Below, piece by piece: positions 6,577-12,767 of a stretch of 15,466 bases of DNA (position 1 is the first letter of the stretch; every line of letters begins with the position of its first letter). A model generated the notes under the pieces. The model saw only the letters and a list, made by a program, of their open reading frames with translations. It was not told the origin of the DNA and searched no databases. The position numbers and the translations under genes are program-made. Source of the DNA: an uncultured Limnohabitans sp. (GTDB taxonomy: Bacteria > Pseudomonadota > Gammaproteobacteria > Burkholderiales > Burkholderiaceae_C); the NCBI GenBank assembly GCA_937928195.1, contig CALEYZ010000202.1:1-15466 (forward strand), given 5' to 3'.

Positions 6577-7304
6577 GTTCACTGATTTCTTTAAAACATG
6601 TTAGTTTGAAATTGGGCCATGTGCAAGCGCTCAGTGAGGTGTCGCTGCTCATTCATGCGGGCGAACAAGTGGCCTTGATTGGCTCGAACGGTTCTGGCAA
6701 AAGCACCTTGTTGCGCGTTCTCAATGGCTTGCACCACATCACGGAAGGTGAGGTTCAACTGGCCCATTGTCCGCAAGCCATGCTGTTTCAGCGACCGCAC
6801 ATGTTGCGCACCAGCAGTTGGAATAATGTGGCGCTGGGTTTGTGGTTGGACCGCCAGCGGGGCCTGTCATGGGCGCAAGCCAAAGCCTTGGCATTGGACG
6901 CATTGTCTGTGGTGGGCTTGTCGGGCGTGAAGCTCCAAAATGCCGCCACGCTTTCGGGCGGACAGCAGCAGCGTTTGGCCTTGGCAAGGGCGTGGGCCCG
7001 TCAGCCAGAATTGTTGTTTTTGGATGAGCCCACAGCCAGCTTAGATCCACCCGCCAAACGAGAAATTGAAGCACTGGTGCAACACATGATTGCGCCTCAA
7101 GTCAAGCCAGCGTCGCAAGGGCCCATGACATTGATTTTTGCCAGCCACAACTTGGGTCAGGTGAAACGATGGGCCAGTCGCGTGATTTACATCGAGCAAG
7201 GCCGCGTTCTGGCGGACTTGCCCAAGGACGATTTTTTCAATGCCGAATGTTTGAAAGAACACAGTCACGCAGCCTATTTATTTCTGCAAGGAGAAACTTC
7301 ATGA
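6573..7304 (+). CDS. tupC: Tungstate-type ABC transporter ATP-binding protein
   Basis: Cytoplasmic ATPase that powers the importer. The 243-residue protein has all ABC motifs: Walker A GSNGSGKST (37-45), Q-loop glutamine 73 in MLFQRPHM, signature LSGGQ (127-131), Walker B LLFLDEP (147-153) and the switch histidine 192 in FASHNL. The start is placed at 6573 because there it overlaps the tupB stop as ATGA and the protein begins SSLISLKHV like its family. An upstream in-frame ATG at 6519 would add 18 unrelated residues lying inside tupB. There is no C-terminal TOBE/molbindin domain such as ModC carries, which supports Tup over Mod type. It overlaps tupA by four bases (7301-7304). Confidence 0.92.
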   Translation: MSSLISLKHVSLKLGHVQALSEVSLLIHAGEQVALIGSNGSGKSTLLRVLNGLHHITEGEVQLAHCPQAMLFQRPHMLRTSSWNNVALGLWLDRQRGLSWAQAKALALDALSVVGLSGVKLQNAATLSGGQQQRLALARAWARQPELLFLDEPTASLDPPAKREIEALVQHMIAPQVKPASQGPMTLIFASHNLGQVKRWASRVIYIEQGRVLADLPKDDFFNAECLKEHSHAAYLFLQGETS

Positions 7305-8134
7305 CCTCTGTTCTCAAAGTCAAAGCACAAACGCCATGCTTGCGAGCCCTGCTCGTCAGTCTGGCCTTCGGTGCTGCCAGTGCGCACAGCATGGCGCAAT
7401 CCATCGTGATGTCTTCCACCACCTCCACAGAGCAATCCGGACTTTTTGGCCATTTGTTGCCAGAGTTCAAAAAAGACACTGGCATCGACATCAAAGTGGT
7501 GGCCTTGGGTACGGGGCAGGCTTTGGACATGGCACGCCGGGGTGATGCTGATGTGGTTTTTGTGCACGATCAGGTGGCTGAAGAAAAGTTTGTGGCCGAA
7601 GGTTTTGGCATCCAACGTTTTCCAGTGATGTACAACGACTTCGTGGTGGTCGGCCCGCAAGCTGATCCTGCTCATGTCAAAGGCAATGACATCGTGGCTG
7701 CTTTGAAGAAAATCTCGAGCAGCCACGCGGCTTTCATTTCGCGTGGCGACAAGAGTGGCACCCACGCTGCAGAGTTGCGGTTTTGGCAACTGGCCGCTTT
7801 GTCAGACAAAAAGGGCGGTGCTTACAAAGAATGCGGTTGCGGCATGGGGCCAGCATTGAACATTGGCGCTTCTACCGGTGCTTATGTGCTGACCGACCGC
7901 GGCACATGGCTGAACTTTAAAAACCGAGCAGATTTGAAAGTCTTGGTGGAAGGCGATGTCAAGCTGTTCAACCAATATGGTGTGATGGTAGTCAATCCGA
8001 CCAAGCACGCGCACGTCAAGCAAGCCGATGCACAAAAGTTTGTAGATTGGGTGATCTCAAGCACGGGCCAAGCCACCATTGCTGCTTACAAAATTGGTGG
8101 CGAGTCGGTGTTTTTCCCGAACGCTAAGAAGTGA
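7301..8134 (+). CDS. tupA: Tungstate-type ABC transporter substrate-binding protein, exported
   Basis: Periplasmic binding protein of the tup importer. The start at 7301 overlaps the tupC stop (ATGA), has AAGGAG at 7288-7293 seven bases upstream, and opens a signal peptide (LRALLVSLAFGAASAHSMA, cleavage near residue 32-33). The protein is 277 residues. Family elements are the oxyanion-binding loop SSTTSTEQSGL (38-48), DADVVFVHD (82-90), YNDFVVVGP (111-119) and SRGDKSGTH (147-155), all typical of TupA rather than ModA. An odd feature is the pair of cysteines in ECGCGMGP (177-184), where I recall non-cysteine residues in most TupA proteins. It is the last gene of the operon. A hairpin (8144-8167) follows, shared with the convergent xdhC/coxI gene. 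Confidence 0.92.
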   Translation: MTSVLKVKAQTPCLRALLVSLAFGAASAHSMAQSIVMSSTTSTEQSGLFGHLLPEFKKDTGIDIKVVALGTGQALDMARRGDADVVFVHDQVAEEKFVAEGFGIQRFPVMYNDFVVVGPQADPAHVKGNDIVAALKKISSSHAAFISRGDKSGTHAAELRFWQLAALSDKKGGAYKECGCGMGPALNIGASTGAYVLTDRGTWLNFKNRADLKVLVEGDVKLFNQYGVMVVNPTKHAHVKQADAQKFVDWVISSTGQATIAAYKIGGESVFFPNAKK

Positions 8135-8143
8135 ACGACCTGA

Positions 8144-8167
8144 GCTAACGCAATGTGCTGCGTTAGC
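8144..8167. terminator. Hairpin between convergent tupA and xdhC/coxI, atypical terminator
   Basis: GCTAACGCA (8144-8152), loop ATGTGC, TGCGTTAGC (8159-8167) is a perfect 9-bp stem. It starts 10 bases after the tupA stop, and its right arm contains the TAA stop codon of the minus-strand xdhC gene (8163-8165). Neither strand shows a T-run, so it may be a Rho-linked end or an mRNA stabiliser and not a standard intrinsic terminator. Its place between convergent genes supports a 3'-end role. Confidence 0.5.
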
Positions 8168-9203
8168 GGCCCGTGAAACACACTGGCGTCGAGGGATCAA
8201 TGGGCGGGCCTTCGTGGGTGTTTTTGGCGTGGGCCACGTCCATGTCGCGCGGTAAAGGCACGCCATTTTTGACGGCCAAAACTTCCGCCATGATGCTGAC
8301 CGCAATTTCGGCTGGTGTTTTGCTGCCAATGTAGATGCCAATGGGTCCGCGCAGCCGGGCCAATGATTCCTCGGTTTGGTCGAAGTGCTCGATCATGCGT
8401 TGCTGACGCAGCAAGTTGTTTCTGCGTGAACCAATGGCACCAATGTAGAAAGCATCGGTTTCTAGGGCGGCCAACAAAGCCAAGTCATCGAGCTTGGGAT
8501 CATGGGTGAGGGCAATGACACAACTGCGGCGATCGGGTTTGAAGCTGTTGACCAAATCGTCAGGCATGTCATGTTTGACCGTGACACCCGCCACAGACCA
8601 TGCGCCCCGATATTCTTCGCGCGGGTCGCAGACCGTGACTGCAAAACCGTTGAAGAGGGCCATGGTGGCGAGGTACTCGGTCATTTGACCGGCGCCAATC
8701 AGCAGCATGCGGTATTCAGGCCCGAAGGTGTTGATGAGTTGATGGTCATCGATGTGAAGTTCACTGGGTGAATCACTGGCTGTGAGGGTGACCGCCCCTG
8801 TTTGGAGCTTGGTGCTGCGCTGTGTCAATTGACCGCGCGCCAGCATGGCAATCAATTCTGACAAGCTGCTCGCATCAGGATTGAACTCCAGTAACAACTC
8901 CAGCGTGCCTCCGCATGGCAGCCCAAAGCGGTGGGCTTCGTCGGCGCTGATGCCGTATTTCAAACGAACTGGCGCGCTGTCTGTGATCGCATTGGCTTTG
9001 CTGTACTGTGCAATGAGATCGTCTTCAATGCAACCGCCTGACACCGAGCCCACCACGGCGCCGGTTTCGCACATGGCCATGATGGAGCCCACAGGGCGAG
9101 GCGAGGAACCCCAGGTTCTGACCACGGTGGTGAGCATCGCGCGCTGCCCGGCTTGACGCCAGGCTTTGAGGGTTCGCAAAACCACAATGTCTAAGTTTTC
9201 CAT
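8163..9203 (-). CDS. coxI: XdhC/CoxI family molybdenum-cofactor chaperone
   Basis: Member of the family that binds molybdenum cofactor, helps its sulfuration and delivers it to Mo hydroxylases. The 346-residue protein has the N-terminal CoxI-type domain (about 1-75) with TWGSSPRPVGS and GSVSGGCIEDDL. The C-terminal XdhC Rossmann-like domain (about 180-320) has LLIGAGQM, FYIGAIGSRRN and TPAEIAVSIMAE. Full length for a two-domain member, no disruption. The ATG at 9203 has only a weak AGG about 12-14 bases upstream. It is the last gene of the cox operon, 42 bases after coxG, and convergent with tupA. Since a large Mo hydroxylase subunit is encoded in the same run, CoxL is the expected client. 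The name xdhC would fit as well, since domain content alone does not separate CoxI, CoxF and XdhC. Confidence 0.88.
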   Translation of the reverse strand: MENLDIVVLRTLKAWRQAGQRAMLTTVVRTWGSSPRPVGSIMAMCETGAVVGSVSGGCIEDDLIAQYSKANAITDSAPVRLKYGISADEAHRFGLPCGGTLELLLEFNPDASSLSELIAMLARGQLTQRSTKLQTGAVTLTASDSPSELHIDDHQLINTFGPEYRMLLIGAGQMTEYLATMALFNGFAVTVCDPREEYRGAWSVAGVTVKHDMPDDLVNSFKPDRRSCVIALTHDPKLDDLALLAALETDAFYIGAIGSRRNNLLRQQRMIEHFDQTEESLARLRGPIGIYIGSKTPAEIAVSIMAEVLAVKNGVPLPRDMDVAHAKNTHEGPPIDPSTPVCFTGR

Positions 9204-9245
9204 GATGCTGATGACCTGGTTGAAGACGTGTGCGTTGAACTTGAC

Positions 9246-9824
9246 TCAGCGTACCAAAGACCAAACTGCGCCAGCACCTACCAACAAAGCCAGCCAAACC
9301 CAGGTGGGTACGCTGCCAGTTGCCGGTGCTGCATCGGTTGAGGTTTGCGGTGCTGTTGATGCATCGCTCTGAGCTTGCGGATACTTGGCTTGCAAGGCTT
9401 CATCAAAGCGTTTGAAGAAATCTTCGGCCAAAGATTTGGCCGCTCCATCAATGAGGCGTTGACCTAATTGGGCCAATTTGCCGCCCACGGTGGAGTGAAC
9501 GGTGTACTGCAATTCACAACCTTCCGCGTGGGGATGCAAAGACACCTTGGACTCGCCTTTGCCGAAGCCTGCCACACCACCTTGTGCTTCAAAGTTCAAG
9601 GCGTATGAATTGGGGGCTTGAATGTCTGTGAGTGTGACTTTGCCTGTGAACTTGGCAGACACGGGGCCGATCTTGATGGCAACGCCCACGTTGTACACAT
9701 TGGCGTCAGTGAGTTCAAATTTGTCGCAACCGGGAATGCAAGATTTCAAAATGGCAGCGTCATTCAAAGCATCCCAAGCTTGCGCTTGCGTCACGTGCAA
9801 TACGCGTTGTCCTTGCATGTCCAT
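9246..9824 (-). CDS. coxG: CoxG family SRPBCC protein with C-terminal membrane anchor
   Basis: CoxG is an accessory protein of aerobic-type CO dehydrogenase clusters. The 192-residue product has a START/SRPBCC-like domain (about 1-146; motifs SCIPGCDKFEL, GPVSAKFTGKVTL, GGKLAQLGQRLIDG), then a low-complexity Ala/Ser/Thr/Gln linker (about 147-172) and a hydrophobic helix at about 174-190 ending in a basic residue. The layout suggests a cytoplasmic lipid-like-ligand pocket tethered to the inner membrane. Family literature places CoxG in membrane recruitment of the enzyme, and recent work on a form I enzyme suggests quinone delivery; transfer of that role here is inference. ATG 9824 has AGGAG about nine bases upstream. 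It sits 21 bases after coxE and 42 before coxI. Confidence 0.88.
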   Translation of the reverse strand: MDMQGQRVLHVTQAQAWDALNDAAILKSCIPGCDKFELTDANVYNVGVAIKIGPVSAKFTGKVTLTDIQAPNSYALNFEAQGGVAGFGKGESKVSLHPHAEGCELQYTVHSTVGGKLAQLGQRLIDGAAKSLAEDFFKRFDEALQAKYPQAQSDASTAPQTSTDAAPATGSVPTWVWLALLVGAGAVWSLVR

Positions 9825-9845
9825 GAGGTGATTCTCCTAAGGTAT

Positions 9846-11024
9846 TCAGTGAGATTTCAAGAGCTTAGACAAGGCACTGGCCAGTTCTTCTAAGCGCGAT
9901 AAATTGTGGATGGCCAACATGCCGTTCACATGCCGATTCAACACACTGGCCCCGGTTGCCAGGGGAGCGTACCCCTCAAAGCGCAGCAAAGGGTTGAGCC
10001 AAAGCAAAGAGCGGGTGTGTCGCTTGAGCCAAACAAGTTCTGAGTCTAGCGTCTCTGCTGTGCCCGTGTCCAAGCCATCGCTGATTAACAACACCACCGT
10101 TCGCCTGCCTGTGAGTTTTTTGGCATGACGGCTGCGAAATTGTGTGAGCGATTGGCCCAGCTGGGTGCCCCCCGCAAAGTCTTTGATTTGACGGCTGGCC
10201 AAGGCCAGCATGTCATCGGTGTCACGCAGTTTGAATGCCGGGTTCAAGTCGGTCAGGCCGGTGCCAAATGCAAAGACTTGGCGCGGTGTACCGCGGGTGG
10301 CTTGGTGCAGAAAGGCCAACAGCAGACGGGCATAACGTTCCATCGAACCGGAGATGTCGACCAAGATGAGCAGCGGCAGGTTTTGGAGTTTGCGTTGCAT
10401 GCGGGGCAAGCGCAAAACATCACCGTCTTGGCGTGCTGCCATCTGCATGGTTTTGGCCCAATGCATGCGCTCGCCGCGACCGCCTGCACGGGTTCGGCGG
10501 CCTTGAATTTGGGGTAGAGGCAACTTGACGCGTCGCGCTAATTTCTCGACCAGGTTGAATTCGCTGGCACTCAGGCTTTGAAAGTCGGCTTGTTGCAAAC
10601 GCTCTCGGTCACTGGCGCTCATGGCGGCGTCAAACTTCAACTCATCTTCTTTGGGTTTTGCCGGGTCGTTGTGTTTGTTTTTGGCGGCCAGTGCCTCTTG
10701 TACGCGCGATTTGCGCGGCACGCCGGGCGTGGCGGTGGGGGCCTTGGGCAGCAGTTGCGACAACAACTGACGCGTGAGTTCGGGGTCTCTGAAAAACGCT
10801 GAAAACATTTGGTCAAACACCACCAAGTCTTCTTGGCGGTTGACCAGGCACGCTTTGAGGGCGGCAGACAAATCGTCTTTGCGTTCAATGCCAACGAGCT
10901 CGGTGGATTCAATGGCCAAACTGATGCGCGACGCATCAATGGGCAAGCCAGCGCGGCGCAGGGCCCTTGCAAACCCCGTGATGTTGTCACTGAGTTTGCC
11001 AGTGCGAGCGTCTCCCAACAACAT
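9846..11024 (-). CDS. coxE: CoxE, von Willebrand factor A domain protein
   Basis: Partner of the MoxR-type ATPase CoxD in maturation of CO-dehydrogenase-like enzymes. The 392-residue protein has a helical N-terminal region (about 1-100), a charged variable linker (about 100-140) and a C-terminal VWA domain from about 215. The metal-ion-dependent adhesion site is complete: DISGS at 223-227, T287 in GGTQLG and D316 in SDGLDTG. The protein is soluble with no signal peptide, so it acts in the cytoplasm. The ATG at 11024 lies 9 bases after the coxD stop, indicating coupled translation. In the form I model organism CoxE is linked to copper insertion. Because the CoxL here lacks the copper-binding cysteine, its task in this operon may differ. 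Confidence 0.9.
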   Translation of the reverse strand: MLLGDARTGKLSDNITGFARALRRAGLPIDASRISLAIESTELVGIERKDDLSAALKACLVNRQEDLVVFDQMFSAFFRDPELTRQLLSQLLPKAPTATPGVPRKSRVQEALAAKNKHNDPAKPKEDELKFDAAMSASDRERLQQADFQSLSASEFNLVEKLARRVKLPLPQIQGRRTRAGGRGERMHWAKTMQMAARQDGDVLRLPRMQRKLQNLPLLILVDISGSMERYARLLLAFLHQATRGTPRQVFAFGTGLTDLNPAFKLRDTDDMLALASRQIKDFAGGTQLGQSLTQFRSRHAKKLTGRRTVVLLISDGLDTGTAETLDSELVWLKRHTRSLLWLNPLLRFEGYAPLATGASVLNRHVNGMLAIHNLSRLEELASALSKLLKSH

Positions 11025-11033
11025 GATGGCAAA

Positions 11034-11957
11034 TCAGGCGAGCGTGCTGGGGGCAGGTGCCAACAAATCGTCAAGCAGTGGCGTGATGGCGGCGATGTCC
11101 TCGCGTTGCTTGAACAAAATGCCCACGGTGTCTTGTACCACTTCAGGGTCCAAGGTGAGGGTGTCCAAGGCCACCAAGGCTTTGGCCCACTCCACGCTTT
11201 CGGCAATTCCGGGAGCGCGTTGAAAAGCGCTAGAGAAAGGCTGACTTCTGAGACGCCCCACAAACTCGGCCACTTGTTCAGTGAGCTGAGCGCTGGCCTG
11301 CGGCACTTGTGAGCGCACCACGGCCAACTCACGTTCACGATCGGGGTAGTCCATCCAATGGTACAAGCAGCGACGCTTGACGGCGTCGTTCAAATCCCGC
11401 GTGCGGTTGCTGGTGAGGAGGGTGACCGGTGCCACTTCGGCTTTGATGGTGCCGAGTTCTGGAATGCTGACTTGGTACTCGCCCAAATACTCTAGCAAGA
11501 AGGCTTCGAAGGGTTCATCGGTTCGGTCTACTTCGTCGATGAGCAGCAAGGCGCCGGGTGCTTCGGTTTGCAAGGCTTCGAGCAAGGGGCGCTTGACCAA
11601 GAAGCGTTTTTGATACACCTCGCGTTCAATGTCTTGGGGCGTGGCCGCTGAACCTGCATGCGTGGCCGCAGCGCGCATGTGCAGCAATTGCGCAGCATGG
11701 TTCCACTCGTACAAAGTTTCACGTTGCTCCATGCCGTCGTAGCACTGCAAGCGAATAAGGGGGCGTCCCAAGACTTTGGCCAAGGCTTTGGCCAGCTCGG
11801 TTTTGCCAACGCCGGGTTCGCCCTCTAGGAGGAGCGGGCGCTCTAATTTGAGGCTCAAAAAAACGGCGGTGATGAGCCGCCGTTCCGCGAAATAGCCCAC
11901 GCCTTCTAAGGCCTGGGCAAGTTCGTCGATGCTTTTGAAAGTGTCTTTTGCGGTCAT
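11034..11957 (-). CDS. coxD: CoxD, MoxR-family AAA+ ATPase
   Basis: Cytoplasmic AAA+ chaperone-like ATPase needed to mature the Mo active site in the CO dehydrogenase model system. The 307-residue protein shows Walker A GEPGVGKT (46-53), Walker B LLLIDE (137-142), sensor-1 asparagine 184 in LLTSNRTRDL and candidate arginine fingers R195/R196 in AVKRRC. Length and motif order are those of the MoxR family, which usually pairs with a VWA protein, here the next gene coxE. The start ATG overlaps the coxM stop (ATGA, 11954-11957), placing it firmly in the structural-gene operon. A stretch rich in Ala and Thr at about 95-107 is an unstructured-looking insert, without sign of damage. Confidence 0.93.
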   Translation of the reverse strand: MTAKDTFKSIDELAQALEGVGYFAERRLITAVFLSLKLERPLLLEGEPGVGKTELAKALAKVLGRPLIRLQCYDGMEQRETLYEWNHAAQLLHMRAAATHAGSAATPQDIEREVYQKRFLVKRPLLEALQTEAPGALLLIDEVDRTDEPFEAFLLEYLGEYQVSIPELGTIKAEVAPVTLLTSNRTRDLNDAVKRRCLYHWMDYPDRERELAVVRSQVPQASAQLTEQVAEFVGRLRSQPFSSAFQRAPGIAESVEWAKALVALDTLTLDPEVVQDTVGILFKQREDIAAITPLLDDLLAPAPSTLA

Positions 11958-12745
11958 CCGTTCGCCTGTTTCACCGCCCTTTGGGTTTGCACGGTGATCA
12001 GGTGAGCGCGATAGGCTTTTGAAGCGTGCAGGTCGGCATTGAGATCTGTAGAGTCTACCGCGACACCGGTCACTGCTTCAGGTGTGAAGCTTTTGCTTAA
12101 AGCGGCTTCAAGGCCGGCATGACGGAACACGCCATTGCCTGCGCCCGTAATGGCCACGCGCGCACCTGCCGCTGTCTGGGCCACAAACACGCCCACCAGC
12201 GCAAAGCGCGAGGCAGGTTGGTTGAACTTGGCATAAGCCGCTTTGGTGGGAATGGGGAAACTGACCGAGGTGATGATTTCACCGGCATCCAATGCGGTGG
12301 TGTACAGGCCCTGGAAGAAGTCATCGGCCTTGATGGACCGTTTGTCGGTGTTGACGGTAGCGCCCAAGGCCAACAAGGCGCTGGGGTAGCAGGCGGCAGG
12401 GTCGTTGTTGGCGACCGAGCCACCGATGGTGCCCATCGAGCGAACTTGTTTGTCGCCAATGTTGTTGGCCAAAGCTGCCAAGCCAGGAATGTGTTGCTTG
12501 ACGTCGGCGTTGTCGGCCACTTCTTGGTGACGCGTCATGGCGCCAATGACAATGTTGTTGCCGTCTTTTTTGACGCCAGCCAAACCGCTGATGGCGGCCA
12601 GGTCAATCAAGGTTTCGGGTTGCTGCAGGCGCTGCTTCATGGCAGCGATCATGGTTTGGCCACCAGCCAAAACTTGGCCACCGGCTTGCGCCAGTTTTTG
12701 GGCGTCTGCCAAGGCGGTGGGGCGCTCGTAGTTGAATGCGTACAT
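11954..12745 (-). CDS. coxM: Aerobic CO dehydrogenase-type medium subunit, FAD-binding
   Basis: Flavoprotein subunit of the heterotrimeric Mo hydroxylase; takes electrons from the iron-sulfur subunit and passes them to the acceptor. Start set at 12745, where MYAFNYERPT begins and GGAG stands eight bases upstream. The open frame continues further upstream, but that part lies within coxL. The 263 residues are a normal family length. FAD motifs are AGGQT (27-31) and TIGGSVANNDPA (106-117). The C-terminal domain has the usual FAL..VFVAQ-like strand pattern. The gene follows coxL by 22 bases and overlaps coxD by four. The order S-L-M in this operon is the one associated with form II clusters; form I is M-S-L. 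Confidence 0.93.
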   Translation of the reverse strand: MYAFNYERPTALADAQKLAQAGGQVLAGGQTMIAAMKQRLQQPETLIDLAAISGLAGVKKDGNNIVIGAMTRHQEVADNADVKQHIPGLAALANNIGDKQVRSMGTIGGSVANNDPAACYPSALLALGATVNTDKRSIKADDFFQGLYTTALDAGEIITSVSFPIPTKAAYAKFNQPASRFALVGVFVAQTAAGARVAITGAGNGVFRHAGLEAALSKSFTPEAVTGVAVDSTDLNADLHASKAYRAHLITVQTQRAVKQANG

Positions 12746-12767
12746 GGTGAATACTCCGAATTTTGAA

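Noticed and set aside
7169..7300. Upstream extension of tupA
   Set aside because: The extra 44 residues lie in the tupC gene in another frame. The signal peptide, AAGGAG and ATGA overlap all support 7301.
5839..8134. Molybdate ModABC transporter
   Set aside because: Binding protein has TupA motifs (TTST..SGL, SRGDKSGTH), the ATPase lacks the C-terminal molbindin domain, and the permease has the TupB-type GRAISEVG..MIVGGNI stretch. Molybdate transport by this Tup system remains possible.
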